Below the pieces are notes generated by a model, which saw nothing but the letters and a program-made list of their open reading frames with translations, was not told the DNA's origin and searched no databases. 64,000 nt of DNA from Pegea sp. RAD2-039 (Eukaryota > Chordata > Thaliacea > Salpida > Salpidae), in contig JAQGEQ010000048.1 in assembly GCA_034620365.1 (NCBI GenBank), positions 1,426,001-1,490,000 on the forward strand, read 5' to 3'. Below, in pieces: positions 11,337-24,230 of the stretch. The position numbers and the translations under genes were made by a program. Every line of letters starts with the position of its first letter. Within the stretch, counting starts at the first letter, position 1.

Positions 11337-14300
11337 ATGAGTATCACTCCTTTGACTACTGGATCTATTCAAGTAAGTCTTTCTTTCACTTTTCATTTCA
11401 ACTAATAATTTTATTTAAATGGAAAATTTTAAAGTTTAAAAATGTAATAATTCTTGACTTTATTAGTTGATTTGTTAACATTTTATTTCATAATATTAAG
11501 CTGTTGAAGTAGACTAAAATAAAAAAAGGTTTTTAGAAATTTCAATCTAGCTTTCAAGTTTTTATAAAGATTCTACATTTAAGTAGATTTTAGTGTCTGT
11601 AAGAAGTTATTTTTAAAAATGATATATAAAATAGTTTTTGTCACTTAATGTGCCTCTAAGTAAAATTTTTCTGCAGAGATTATTGACTGGAAAAGAAGAT
11701 GGGACTCCAGTTCTTCAAATTATAAAACTGAGAGAAATAACTACAGCACATGGACAAAGTCGTCATCTTGTTACATTTTCAGATGGAGTTCATTCATCTA
11801 GAAGTATTTTATAATATTCTTTTTAGATTTTGTAAATTATTTTTATGCTTAGGCTTTTTGTCTATTAATTTTGTTAATTCATGACTTTTTTCAACCTTCT
11901 GATTGCATTTATTATCTGTAATTTGGTGAAGATAGTTTTCTAGCTAGCCTTGGATAATCTTTATTTGAACACACTTTGATATCTAGATATTTCCTTTTTA
12001 GAGACAATGCTTGGTACTCATTTGACTCCATCTGTTGCTGATGGAACTTTCACTGAGCTTTGTATTATCAAGCTTATTGGTTATAATTGTGCCAAAATTG
12101 GAACTGATAAGTAAATACTTTTATTAAAGTTTACATTTGCCTCAATCGCAGTTTTGTGTGGAAGTAAAACTGAAGTTTTATACAAAGTTTAAAAATAATC
12201 TAAAGTTGAAGTTTTTTCTGTGATCTATCACAACCTTTAATCTGTTTTTTTAACATCTACAGGCAAACTATTGTACTATGCAATAAGCTAGAAGTCCTTC
12301 ATAGCAGTAAAGAGGTTAAAAGTGTTATTGGTGACCCGATTCCCTTTCAAGGTTAGAATAATAAACTAATCTAGTTGATAGAAGAAATAAACATATTTAC
12401 TAACAGCAAATACAGCTGGTTCTGAATCAAATAACTCAGTTAAACCAAAACCTGTTGTGGATTCAAAAAAGAAGCCTTCATCAGTTCGTCAGCAGCCTGA
12501 TGTGATGAACAGTCCTATACCATCTAAAAAACTTCCCTTTTCTTCAAGTAGTGGTCCAAGCACTCCAGGAGGAACTCCTACAAGTATAATTCCAATTATG
12601 GGATTAACTCCTTATCAAAACAGGTTGGAAATTGATCATCAGACTTAAAGTGAATCTTAATCACAAGTATGATTTCAAGGTGGACCATCAAGGCAAGAGT
12701 GACCCATAAAGGAAATATGCGAGAATGGAAAAATGCCAGGGGCGAAGGTAAATTGTTCAGCTTCACTGTATGTGACCAGTCGGGCAGCATTCGTATCACG
12801 TGCTTTAAAGATGAAGCTGATAAGTTCTTCGATTTGATTGAAGTAAACAAGGTTAGTGAATGATTTAAAGCTCTTTGAAAGACGGATTTGACTTTACTAG
12901 CCCAGAAATTGTTGATTTAAGCATCGACTTTAACTCTGAGTTGAAATTATTTTTTTTTGGATTTAATTTGCTGATGTAATTATATTTCAATGTTACAGGA
13001 TGTTTATTGATTTATATAGATTTGATTCAGATTTATAAAAGCTAGGTTTCATCTTTGTTTTATTTTCCTGATAATTAGATAAATCTTTTGTTTTGTAATT
13101 CAACCTGATAGACTTTTTCAAAAGATTTTCTAACAAACAAACTTATCACAAGTGTGACTTTATGAGAAATTAATTGGTTTGCTGTGACAGGTCTATACAA
13201 TATCATCTGCCATGTTAAAACCAGCAAATCAACAATACAACAACACAGAACATGATTATGAGATGACTTTTAGAAGAGATAGTATCGTCACTCTTTGCGA
13301 AGAGTCTGAGAGCAATCTCATTCCTCAAGTCAACTACAATTTTGTTCCAATTAAACAACTACCTCAAAATGTTGGCAAGATGGCAGGTGATGCTTGAAGT
13401 TTCAACATTTTCAATTATTTTTCTAATAGTCTTTAAATTCTATAAAAGTTTGTTTTAAATTTCTTCTAATGCTGAAATAACTTCTCAGATGTTATTGGAG
13501 TTGTGAAAGATTGTGATCCAATCTCTACAGTTATGATTAAAAGTCAGAATCGGGAAGCTTCTATTCGAAAGTTCACTTTAGTCGACCAATCAAATGCTCA
13601 GATTCGAGTCACTTTATGGGGAAGCGAGGTTTGTTTGATATTTCACTTGATTCGTCAAATTTCTATTTCTTCACAGTAAATAATAATAAATAAATTATTA
13701 TTAAATTATTTAAAATAATTTAAATAATAAATACGACATTTTGTTTACAAACAAACTTTTGTTTACATTTGATATTACTTCTAGTAAACGTTTCACAACT
13801 ATCATTAATCTTTTCATAAATAATTTTTTCAGGCTGAACAGTTTAATCCTGATAATAACCCTGTGGTCGCTTTCAAAAGTGCAAAAATATCAGACTATGG
13901 TGGTTGTACCATGTCTACAACCAGTATGAGTACCATAATGATGAATCCTGAAATTTCAGAATCTTACCAACTCAAGCAGTGGTTGGTTATCAATTTATTA
14001 ATTTTCTGTGAACTTTTTTGCAATTAAATCTGTAAATTTTTAGGTTTGCTTCAGGAGGAGGTCAAAATGTTGAAAGTATCAGTTCTGATGCAACTAAAGG
14101 AGCAGGTAAGTCGATTGATATTACTAATTGGATTTCTTCAATTTTACAATTTCATGGTCTGCTAGCTTATACATATGCTCTGAAAATTAAGAAAAATATT
14201 AAAAAATTGTAAAATCAAATTCCGTAAATTTTTTTGAAGCTGTTTTTCTTAACTGATTTTAAAGGTTCAGCAAATTGGAAAACTCTTTTACAAATTAAAG

Positions 14301-14967
14301 ACGAAAATCTTGGATTTGGTGAAAAACCGGACTATGTGACAAGCAAAGTTACTATACTTTACTGTAAAAAAGATAATTCCTTGTATCAAGTTAGTTCTGT
14401 TTGCATCATGACCAGTTGAAATGTTAATTGGTTAATCTTCAGGCTTGTGCTAGCGAACAATGTAACAAGAAAGTTGTTAGTCTGGGTAATGGTGAATATA
14501 GGTGTGAAAAATGCAACACAAACTCACCTGACTTCAAATATCGAATGATATTGAATGTAAGTTGATATTCAATTTCCATCAAATACAAAAATGTAAATCA
14601 ATTTGTTGGACAGTTACATGTAGCTGATGAGTTTGAAAGTCAATGGGTCACTTGTTTCCAAGAACAAGGTGAGTTACTACTAGGTGTGTCTTCTAAAGAG
14701 CTGGGTGAAATGAAAGAAGATGATGAAAATGCTTACGAAGCAGTACTAAGGAAGATGTATTTCACTAATTACTTCATGAAATTTCGTGTTAAAGCCGAGC
14801 GTTTTAATGTAAGTCGCAAATAATCTTTTTATAATTGAATAAGTGATAAAATCATTTTGAAGGACGAGCAGCGAATTCGAGTTAGTGCTGTTAACGTGTC
14901 CCCGGTTTCTTTTACTGATTACAACAAGAAGCTTTTAAGTGACTTGAGACAATCACTTACTCAGTAA
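11337..14967 (+). CDS. RPA1: Replication protein A 70 kDa DNA-binding subunit
   Basis: RPA1 is the large subunit of the heterotrimer that coats single-stranded DNA in replication, repair and recombination in the nucleus. Fourteen exons, all in phase: 11337-11372, 11677-11803, 12002-12110, 12263-12351, 12407-12623, 12680-12851, 13191-13386, 13489-13628, 13833-13981, 14044-14105, 14265-14389, 14443-14556, 14614-14808 and 14863-14967. The product is about 611 residues (human 616). In order it has the N-terminal OB fold, a linker rich in Ser/Pro/Lys, DNA-binding domain A ([14 protein letters not shown], then [10 protein letters not shown]), domain B ([17 protein letters not shown]) and domain C. 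Domain C holds the zinc ribbon with Cys476, Cys481, Cys495 and Cys498, followed by QWVTCFQE. The gene looks intact and very well conserved. Confidence 0.96.
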
Positions 14968-15102
14968 ATTTTTTGTGTTATAACATACTATTGGTGCGGA
15001 AATGGGGTCAACTCTACCAACTTTTGTTTTTTTTTTACTTTTTCGTTTTGTATTCAGTAAAGTTGAAGCTATTTTCATTATACTGAGAAATTGTAAATTC
15101 TG

Positions 15103-15108
15103 AATAAA
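15103..15108 (+). promoter_or_regulatory. Poly(A) signal of RPA1
   Basis: A canonical AATAAA lies 136 bases after the RPA1 stop codon. Confidence 0.6.
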
Positions 15109-16099
15109 AAATTATTTTTCGTTATTGAGTCATTTAAGTTTGAATGATTGATTTTTAAAGACATACAAAATTAATTAGTAGAATTTGATATTTATAAACA
15201 ATTTAGGTTATCTGATATGTTATCAATTACTTTACAAAAATGAATAAATGAAAGCGCTTCACAAAATTTGTTCATCATATTATATTCATCAAGTTGAGTT
15301 GCAGCATCTTGTTAGGTGAGAACAGACAGATTTCTTATAACCTTTTCCATTCAACTTTCTTTACTGTCATTGAAAATAGATTTTATTTCTAAGTAATCCT
15401 CTAAACCCGCGTTAATGATTGGACAATTTGTTGTAATTTTATTTGTCATTACTAATTTTTTCATATGAATCTCTTAAACACCAGACTGCTTTACTTTGGT
15501 TCTTAGATCTCGAATTACTCATTTCTAGAATCGTAGTTTAGTAGTTAGCTGTTTATCATGTAGGTTTTAATTTTTAAATAATGAAAGTTGTTTTCAAAAT
15601 AAATTAGGGACTTTTGTCTACCAGTTATCTTTTTTGCTAAAGTACGATTAATAACAAACCCATTTATATAAAGTACTCGACTTGCAGCGTGAAAAAATTA
15701 AATCTATAAAACTAATGGCGCTGTTTCAAATTTCACCAAGATTAGTAAAAAGACTACTTTGTAGATTCAGGTTTTTGATCTTTGAATACTTTTCTTAAAC
15801 CAAACCGTGAAGCAATTTTGCTTGAGATTGCTTTAGAGGTTGTAAGATTTTAGGCAAATTTTGTATCAATAACTAGTAGCACGTTATCGTCTCCTACTTT
15901 GAATATAATAAACTAACAAAATAGAGATGGAGTCAGCAAAGCAAAACTTCAAGAAACTATAAATTATTTTAATGAAAATCTTATCTATTTTGATTTATCT
16001 TCATTTAAAGCAGTCTTGAGCTTTTTATCATTCAATCTTATATTATATTTTTGATACTCATCTGAATCAAATGGCCCAATGACTAAGAACAGAAACATT
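15109..16099. other. AT-rich intergenic DNA
   Basis: No gene or recognised repeat was seen. Confidence 0.5.
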
Positions 16100-16340
16100 A
16101 AGTTAAACAGACTCTTGCTTCTAGGTCTTGACTTACTCCCAAAGTCCTATAGGCAGTCACAGGGCATTATCTACCTATAGTTAGGATAACTACTTTTCAA
16201 GCTCGATAAAATGTATTTTGTAGCGCAGTATCTTCAACTACGAACTGAGATTGAAATCCATGTGTTTATAGCACAATGGATTAGAAGCCACTCGTCTTAA
16301 CAACTCATCCATCTCACTGCCAAAAAATGCGCATTAGTTG
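16100..16340 (+). repeat. tRNA-like SINE candidate, copy 1
   Basis: The block tagcgcagtatcttcaacta, then gagattgaaatcc (box B-like), matches the reverse complement near 62090-62150 (gagcgcagtatcttcgac, then gggattcg). The flanking aagctcgataaaatgta also recurs near 63957 as aagctcgacaaaatgta. The piece is less AT-rich than its neighbours. A SINE with a tRNA-derived head is the best guess. Confidence 0.5.
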
Positions 16341-17812
16341 ATCCAATATTTATGATTCTAGCAAAGCTTAGCCAATGGTGTCTTTAACTTAGACAATGTG
16401 CACAAAAGATCATATTACGTCATGCAAGGATGTATTTTCTGTATTAGTTGAAATGAATTTTTCACGTTTTTTTTTCTTCTTCTATCTGCCTTTTATTTTA
16501 TTCGTTTCTTCTTATTTCCTTAAGAAAAGATTTTTTTTGAATTTCTTCTCAAGCTGCTTCCACCTTGTAAAAAGTATTTCGTTTTAATAAGATCAATAAC
16601 TTCAATATTAATTTTTTAAGTTACATGATCATTTGCATGTATAACAATGCTGCCATCAAATTTCAAACTACTATTTAAAATACAACTAAATTGTATGATA
16701 GGTTTAAATAACAAACACGAGTAACATATATATGTTTTTACACCATAAAACGTTTATCATTAACCACAAAAACTCATTCTAGTGAAACTACTAATAGAAA
16801 TAGGCTAAAGACTAAAATATACTATTCCTGTTGATAATTAGTATGATGCTGTCAATAAGGTCAAAGTTGTTACAAATCATTTTAAGAATAATTAAAAATG
16901 TCCATAAATTACTAAAACAGTAAATACTATATTAATGATGGCTTAAGTAATGATAAATACTTCACTAATCATTAAAAAAAATTTGAGCTTTGTGTTGGTG
17001 AAAATAGAAAAAATTTAAAAAGATAGATTTTTAAAAGTTACATAACATTTTTCTATTAAGGTTAATTATCCATAGCTACCTGTAATTAATTTTTTTAGGT
17101 AACAATAGTTTTATTTATAATGTCTTTGAAAATATTTTGACAAAACGTAAACCTAAGAAGTATAAAATATTCTTTAGTATAAAATAATGTCATCTGTACT
17201 GTAGGGACAAGTAAAACTATAAAGAAAAAGCTGTTTACACCAAACTGTGGTCAAAAATTACTTAATTCTCTCTTTTTAATCTTCTATTTTTTTTTGTATT
17301 TCATGGCGTTTGAATATTTTCAATGATTATGTAACATCTAGTCTATACCTTATGTAACAAAAAAATATGTTACGAAACGAAATACTTTAGAGAAATTAGA
17401 AGTGAACTGTTAGCATCATATGATTTAGCTTGAAAAAGTTTATGTTTAGTTTTTTAACAAATGTCAAGTTGAAACAAAAGATTATATTTTATTGAAACAA
17501 ATTTATAAAACTGTTGATAGTCATAAGATATTTATTAAAACAGCTTGAATCCGCTTAAATTGTTAACTCTGTTTCAAACATTTTCGTTTAGTTTTCAATT
17601 CATCTTTTAAATTAATCATCTATAAACGTTTTGACAAAAACTAATGCAAGATCACCAAACTATTTTAATGTATTTTCTTTTATTTTTCTTTCAACGTAGC
17701 AAGATATTAAAACATATACACTGCACAAAAAAAAGTTATTAAGAAGAAATGAAAAATTTTTAGATCATCAAAAAAGTTCGAAACCAAATAAAATATTTTT
17801 GATGAAAAACAT
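16341..17812. other. Intergenic DNA, 3' flank of the SLC43-like gene
   Basis: No gene was seen. The part near 17680-17810 is the 3' flank of the minus-strand transporter, with tttatt (AATAAA on the minus strand) near 17680. Confidence 0.45.
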
Positions 17813-19153
17813 TTAAGTAGATCTATACAGCTTTGGTGTTTTTACAAACATTAGAATGGTATGAATTGATGCTAACGAAATTAAGCACAGCAAAACACCA
17901 GCTTCAACTAAAGAGTTTGAAGAATCTATATTGGCAAACAGCATTTTCAACGGTATCAGTCCAATACGTGAAGCTGTTCCTAAGGTCAAAGTCAAGCCAT
18001 AAAAGAATCCAAATTTATTGATAGGATAGCAAGATAAAATGTAAGTAGCAGTAGTAGTGTAAAGAAAAGATTTTGCTAAATCACTAAGAACATAGGCAGA
18101 TAATCTGGTACCTGCATGAGGAACTAGACTTAAAATTATTAGCAAAATAACCACCAAGTCACAAATCAAAAATACAAATGAAATAGATTTTACAGTAGCA
18201 GTTGTTTTGTTTTCTGTTTTTAACAAATAACGTCTTACTAAGTCGATTATCAAACCAGCAATTAACCCATAAAATATACTTAATAATTTTCCAGCACCAG
18301 TAAAAAATCTCAAATAGCCACCTATTTCTGTAGATTCGGATGACAGAAATAGCAAGGCTTGGTTATCATGATCGTTTACAGAGCAAGACAAACAGATTTG
18401 AATAATACTGAAATGAACAGCATTTGTCCAGAATAAAGGTGATCTTGGTAGAATCTGATGTCTAGAAAATCTTAGTTCAGAGCCAACTGAGTTCAAATTT
18501 GGTAGGGCTAATTTTTCAGGTAAATCATCATGAAATACTTGAATTGTATCATTATCAGATAAAACATAAACAGGTAAAATAAAGACAACTAAACTGATGG
18601 TAAGGACTGCAATACTTGTACTGAACTTAGCTTCTTCTTGATAAAAATAATACATTATCATCAATACAATTTTAGATGATAAAAAAGCACCAGTAACAAG
18701 GCCCACAAGTGTTGATGAGTAGTTCTTATAATTATTACATTGTAATAATTTGATAAAATAGGAACTATAAGCAGTTATAGTTAGACATGGAATCAAAAAG
18801 TAAAGAGCAGCCGAGGTGCTGACGTTTAGAGTAGCCATACCTATTAATGGAATACCCGTTAAAGGTAATATTACATTTTCTGCTTTTGTTTTCGAACACA
18901 AATCTAGATAATATCCGATAACACACATTAACAAAACTGTTTGAGAGCTTATTACATATAGAAAATCTAGTTTCTCAGACTGATATACACATGGTGTCAT
19001 ATTCAGAGTTTCATTTTGAGAATTGCAGTTGTTAAAGAAGCCTTCAGATATAAACATTTCTCTAGAATAGATCCATCCATCTAAAAAACCGTTAGAGAAG
19101 AATAAAAGTCCAATAACCATTATAATTCCTCTTGCAACTGATAGCATACTCAT
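17813..19153 (-). CDS. SLC43-like major facilitator transporter, intronless
   Basis: A single uninterrupted frame of 446 residues beginning MSMLSVARG. The first helix and the loop after it read GLLFFSNGFLDGWIYSREMF, matching the start of SLC43 proteins, where a Gly/Trp-rich helix precedes an extracellular loop with cysteines and N-glycosylation sites. Here that loop has NET, NMT and two Cys (about residues 43-56). About 12 hydrophobic segments follow, with a charged cytoplasmic loop at about residues 200-235 between the two halves. Human SLC43A1/A2 carry large neutral amino acids and SLC43A3 purine nucleobases; substrate cannot be read from this sequence. The protein is slightly shorter than the usual 490 or so residues. 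Lack of introns contrasts with every other complete gene here and could mean an old retrocopy. An unassigned MFS family is the alternative. Confidence 0.65.
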   Translation of the reverse strand: MSMLSVARGIIMVIGLLFFSNGFLDGWIYSREMFISEGFFNNCNSQNETLNMTPCVYQSEKLDFLYVISSQTVLLMCVIGYYLDLCSKTKAENVILPLTGIPLIGMATLNVSTSAALYFLIPCLTITAYSSYFIKLLQCNNYKNYSSTLVGLVTGAFLSSKIVLMIMYYFYQEEAKFSTSIAVLTISLVVFILPVYVLSDNDTIQVFHDDLPEKLALPNLNSVGSELRFSRHQILPRSPLFWTNAVHFSIIQICLSCSVNDHDNQALLFLSSESTEIGGYLRFFTGAGKLLSIFYGLIAGLIIDLVRRYLLKTENKTTATVKSISFVFLICDLVVILLIILSLVPHAGTRLSAYVLSDLAKSFLYTTTATYILSCYPINKFGFFYGLTLTLGTASRIGLIPLKMLFANIDSSNSLVEAGVLLCLISLASIHTILMFVKTPKLYRST

Positions 19154-22100
19154 GTTTCACGTTTATGTCAAAAATTTTCAAAAATCTAAAAAAATATTCT
19201 TAATATTAAACTGGCAATAAGTACAAAAGGATTTTGAAAATACTTGCAAAAAAATATTGTAAGTAAAGTAAGTAAACAATGCTAAAAATAAGTCCTGCTT
19301 TTAATTTTAAGTTGGTTTGAAACTTCTGCTTTATACAGAAGTAACGCTTGATCTGATTTAAATAATTTTTTTTGACTTATATAGACTGGTGAGTAAAAAT
19401 ACCAAGAAAAAACCTCTCACCCGTAAAAACCAAGAATGAAAAAGTTCAACCAAATTGACGTTCCTCGAATGATATTGAAGTTTTGCGGAATATCTAGAAA
19501 AGTTGTTTGAGAACAGAAAAAAAACAATTACATAAATATTGTTTTATAATCATAAAACTGATAAATTTTGTTTATATGCAATTTTATTTGTATGTTTATC
19601 TTCTAAAGAATTAATTTCACTATTTTGCACAAAAATGTATTTTATTCTTAAAACAATAAATCAAGAATAAATTCTCTTCCAAATATTTTTAATATGTACA
19701 TAAATATCAACCCCTTAAAAAATAATTAATTACTATTTTTAAAATGTAGTAAGGTTACGAAAATATTAAACTTTTGATTTGCAGCCATTAAATATTTGAT
19801 ACAAAAAGTTAATTTTTTTATGGTAAAAAAATCATCTAATCATTTAGGGAGTTCATAAGAGTAAAACTACTTTTTCTTCAAATTGTTGATCAACGTGAAA
19901 TACCTTATATATCTTATGTAACATGTTTTTGCGAGATGATATAGAAATTCTTTCGCAAATTTATGCTACGCACCGAAGCGTATGTGAATATCTTATATAA
20001 CCAAATTTTCAAAGTTTTTTTAACAAGCATTGATTTTTGTGGTTATCCAAAATATTTTCAATTAAAAATAAAAGTGAAGTGCTTAGTTGATCATACCAGG
20101 TGTACTGTAAAAAATTTCAAGAATCAAGTAAACAGTCTTTACACAATTTAATTTATCATTAATATTGATGTTTTCTAACAACATTTTATAAGAGTAAAAC
20201 AAAATTATATTTATAAAAATCTGTGATATGACAAGCCTATAACATTTCAAGTTTCTTTTGACAACTACTTTAAAACTGTGAGAATAAATCGAAGCTTACC
20301 AAAGAAAGAAAAGTGATTTTCTTCGGTAAGACTCTTTAACGTTTTTCAATTGGCATTATGATGCAGAACAAAAATGACTTTTCAAGTTTTTCTAAAAGCT
20401 ATAACTATTTATTAAGAGAAACACCAAAAGTTGATTTATATAGAATTTTGAGCAATCATTTGACAATTGATATATTTAATATTTCGAAAGCGCTTGAAGA
20501 TAAAATTGAATGATGAAAAAATATTTTTTTAACCATTCGGACGAGTCCATTTATTATTAAGACTTTAACAAAGTTTTCTCTCACGCTGACTTTAAACTCT
20601 CTTAATTATAAATCTTCAAGTAAAGTTATTTCCACTGTAATCTGAGATTTATTATCAAAAGTTTTCCACATTTTTTGGCTGAATTAAAAGAAGTTTTCAC
20701 TGACATCAATTTCAAAATGATTAATTTTCACAAAATTTATCTACCAAAAATTTTTTCATCAAATCATCGATCACATTGATTTTAAAAAGATTTATATTCA
20801 GTTTAACAAATTATCATAACAATTTTTTAATGAACAGGTTTCTTAATCAGAAATGCTTTTGCAAAAATTGAAAGTAACTTTTTAAATTTTACTCTGAATA
20901 GATTTTTTGAAAATAGTGTTTGTTGTTTTCAACCTCACTTAAGAAATAGTTTTTTGATTATTAGATTTCAGAATGAAATATGTATAACTGTCTATGCTCA
21001 GCTAGCAGAGTCTGCGTTTTAAAGATGTTTTAATTCATCTTGTTGAAAGAGTTGTAGAATCGAATTATTATGTCTTATAATTGTTTTTTTTATAAAGTTT
21101 AAAAATAATAAAGTTTTAATAAAATTTGATGTTTACTACCTGATTTGCGTCTTCAACAAAACTTATAAGCATGAATATTTTACAAAATTTTTACCACGAG
21201 TACATTAGATTTATCACTTTCATTGTTTACAATTTATCCTATTTTACTGAGCTAAATTGCTATTCAAACAACAAAGCGACTGTTTCAACTTGAGTATAAT
21301 TAGTTTTAAATTTCGACACCACTATTGAGTATGTTTTTAATTGACTTTGATCAAGATCAAATTACTAAATGCTCAAGTACAGATTGTAACAATTAATATT
21401 TTTTATTAACTTGAAGCGTGGTATAAGCTTGATGTATTATAAAGCAAACAAGTTCCAGCAAGCATTTTCATGTTGTATTTTCAACATGCAATTAGTTATC
21501 AAATCTTTTTAAAGTTACTAAAAAAATAGCCCGGAAGCACTAATGCTTAAACTGTATATTGAAATGTGAGTAAGTTGCGGAAACTAAAAGAAACGAAGTC
21601 AAACAGAATCTTTTGTTTATGATGACCAAATTTGTTGACTTCACTTTATTTTCTAGTTACTATTCTGAAAGTATAACCTAAAAGGAAATTTATAAAGCTC
21701 ATTAAAAGCACTACTGGAAAACTTTTCTTTATTTGCTAATCTCTATTACTTTTTAAATCAAGGGTGTGACCTAACGTATTCTCTTGGAGTGAATTCATTT
21801 TGTTTACTTTTGAGATCACGTATAAGTTACAGGTATAAAGGTTAAACATCATTTAAAAGTATCCGTTTTTAGTTATCAGTAAAATTAAGATATAAGACTC
21901 TTAGATTTTTTTGAAGATCAAGTAATTTTCAGTTATATCTGAGCAACATTTTTGAGAATAATATTTTACAACTAATTTCATGTGATTTGTTCATCAAGTA
22001 AAAGAAATAATATTAAAGTTTGGTAAAAATTTATTTTGTAATCTTTTTACTTTGAAAAACTGAAACTAAGTAGTAAAGTTCATCATTTTCAGAAAAAACT

Positions 22101-22376
22101 TATCTTCTTTTTGTTAGTGAGTACATTTTCTTTCAAGTATTTTTCAAGTAAATATTGATACTAAGTGGTTCACGTTTAGTGTATGATAAAGAAACTCTCC
22201 TCTACAACTAAACATTACAGCCAGATTTGTGTAGTTTGTATACTTCTTATTCATTACTTCTTTTAACTTTGCAGATCTTTTCTGTTTATCTAGCTCAAAA
22301 TTTGCTATTGCAGAAATTAAATTAGTTTGTATAGAATTGGTTAGTTAGAAAATTGATATAGATCGCTTAAATAAAT
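19154..22376. other. AT-rich intergenic DNA between divergent genes
   Basis: Separates the minus-strand transporter from the plus-strand SPTSS gene and must hold both promoters. No exon or recognised repeat was seen. Confidence 0.5.
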
Positions 22377-22803
22377 ATGACGTACTCTTGGCCAACTTTT
22401 GGGAAAAAACCGGACAACTTTCGATCTCGTTTAAAATGGTATTACTTTTATTTTTGTTGTACAACAGGCTCATACCTTTTACAGCCATGGGAAAGGACAT
22501 TGTTTAGTAAGATTCAATTAATTAAGTCTCCCGTTTTAAATAATTCATAAAATATTTTTTAAATACTCAAAGTTTTTTAACTGTGTTTAAAAATTTAAGT
22601 ATATGGTGATAATTCAATCTCAAATTATCTTTATTAGCTTTTGTATTTGTAATTCACAATAATATTCCACAATTCATATTTTCTTTTGTATTTCAGATAC
22701 TTTGTTATTCGCTTTTGTTGCAATAACCGGTTATGCCGCCTATGTTTTTATACCATTACAATATCAAACCATGATTAACACCTATAACCTGATGACAGTA
22801 TAA
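22377..22803 (+). CDS. SPTSSA: Serine palmitoyltransferase small subunit
   Basis: A tiny two-exon gene: 22377-22506 and 22697-22803, phases closing, 78 residues. Small subunits activate the SPTLC1/SPTLC2 heterodimer in the ER membrane, the first step of sphingolipid synthesis, and help set acyl-CoA choice. The family signature is clear: RLKWYYFYFCCTTGSYLLQP at residues 18-37, then WERTLFN, where the Asn codon spans the splice site, then GYAAYVFIPLQYQTM. Human SPTSSA has the matching YYQYLLVTALYMLEPWERTVFN and YTGYVFMPQH. Two hydrophobic segments flank the PWERT motif. Assignment to the A rather than the B paralogue is not possible; an invertebrate usually has one. AATAAA lies at 22936-22941. 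Each exon is too short to stand out as a long frame. Confidence 0.9.
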
Positions 22804-22935
22804 CCATGTTCAAACAAAGACTTTTTAAGTTATGTGTGAATGTTTTGATACGATCATTCTTAAGTTTTGAATGTAATGTTTGATGTTAAAATTTGGCTTT
22901 CATATATATATTTTTTAGAAAAAAATAACGGCAAC

Positions 22936-22941
22936 AATAAA
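22936..22941 (+). promoter_or_regulatory. Poly(A) signal of the SPTSS gene
   Basis: A canonical AATAAA 133 bases after the stop codon. Confidence 0.5.
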
Positions 22942-23640
22942 ACAAATTGTTATGCTTTAATTAATTGCTGAAAATATCATAACAGAAAAGCTTTATCTAT
23001 GTAACTAATCTAAAACATTTTTAGTTGCTTTAAAATTTGACTGACACAACTTATAAAATATTTGTAGAAAAGTTTTTTAGAAGTAAAATTTAGAATGAAT
23101 GAACGAAAGTTTGTGAAAGTGAAACGAAAGCATCTTTAACGATAAAAAATTAATAACGTGTTTTTTACTTAATAGTTTCACTTAAACTTACGTTTTAGAA
23201 TTGTTAAAAGTTGAATCCTTATTTTTACAAATATAAATACTACATCTAAAATAACTCTTTTTATTTACATGAAATTACGGTTACTTCTATATCTAAATTT
23301 TAACCAGCTTTCATTGCTCAACTATTCTTAGTAAATTATTTAAGTATAAATGGCTTAAGCTTAACAAAACTAAATTAGTGTTTTGATAACTAAAAAATGC
23401 TTTTATGTAAAAGCATTTTTTTATCTTAAAATTATAATCTAACATATTTAACTATAGAATGAGCTTGAGAGAGTTTCAAGTTACTATCAAACTTTTTGAT
23501 GATATTCATAAGGTGTGGAAACTTTGCAAAAACTAGAATTGACAAATTTGTTTTGTTGATTTATGAAGTTACGTTAGCTATAGTTTATTTAAAAGTTGTT
23601 TTCTCTCAGTAATATTTCTACTATTATGATTCTTAATTTA
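22942..23640. other. AT-rich intergenic DNA
   Basis: No gene was seen. A short perfect inverted repeat, aaaaatgctttt/aaaagcattttt, lies near 23393-23420. Confidence 0.4.
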
Positions 23641-24230
23641 TTTATTTATTTCAATAAATGCAAAGGACGGTGCCTGAAGAGAGCACCTCCCGATAAAACA
23701 CATTCTCACAAATAATATATGTTAAGTTAGAAATATAGTAAGTAAAAGATGTAACAAATGGTATTTCAGTAGTCCTCAAAGCATATAACAGTGAACAATT
23801 ACATAGAATTATAGTAACATTAAAAAAAAGGAAAAAATCACAGTTTAGAAATGACAATGTTGGCAATATTACAACGGTTCAACTTCTGCTTGAACAACAC
23901 GAGTGATTCTGACATGACAATGTCTGATGGCAGCTGGTTCCAAGTACTAATTGTGTGGAATGAGAAAAAATTTGCTCTGATTAACGTACCAGGTGATATG
24001 GGCTTATTAAGATGTAATGTGTGTCGTCTGAGTTGGTGGGAAAGACTAATGGGAAAGAAATCATCGTATTTAAGATCAATTAAATTGTGGATAATTTAAG
24101 AAATAACAATTAAGTCGTGTTTAATCCGTCGATTTCCAAGTATCTAATTTTAAGAAGGTAAGACGATGTTTATAACTATCGGATTTAATAATAAGTTTCC
24201 TGCATACCAATCTCAAGCTTTATAAACCAT
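23641..24230 (-). mobile_element. Non-LTR retrotransposon 3' portion, minus strand
   Basis: Read on the minus strand from about 24230, it starts with ATTGGTATGCAGGAAACTTA, matching the RT C-terminal block near 9458 and 52530. It continues through RRHTLHLNKP and FHTISTWNQLPSD (about 23930-24040), then the 3' untranslated region, the hairpin ggtgc/gcacc (23669-23673 with 23683-23687 on the plus strand) and an AATAAATAAA end at 23641. The WNQLPSD motif is the usual C-terminal block of CR1/Jockey-like reverse transcriptases. Truncated at the 5' side. Confidence 0.85.

Noticed and set aside
16396..16587. A Phe-rich 63-codon open frame
   Set aside because: Created by T-rich runs; no conservation visible.
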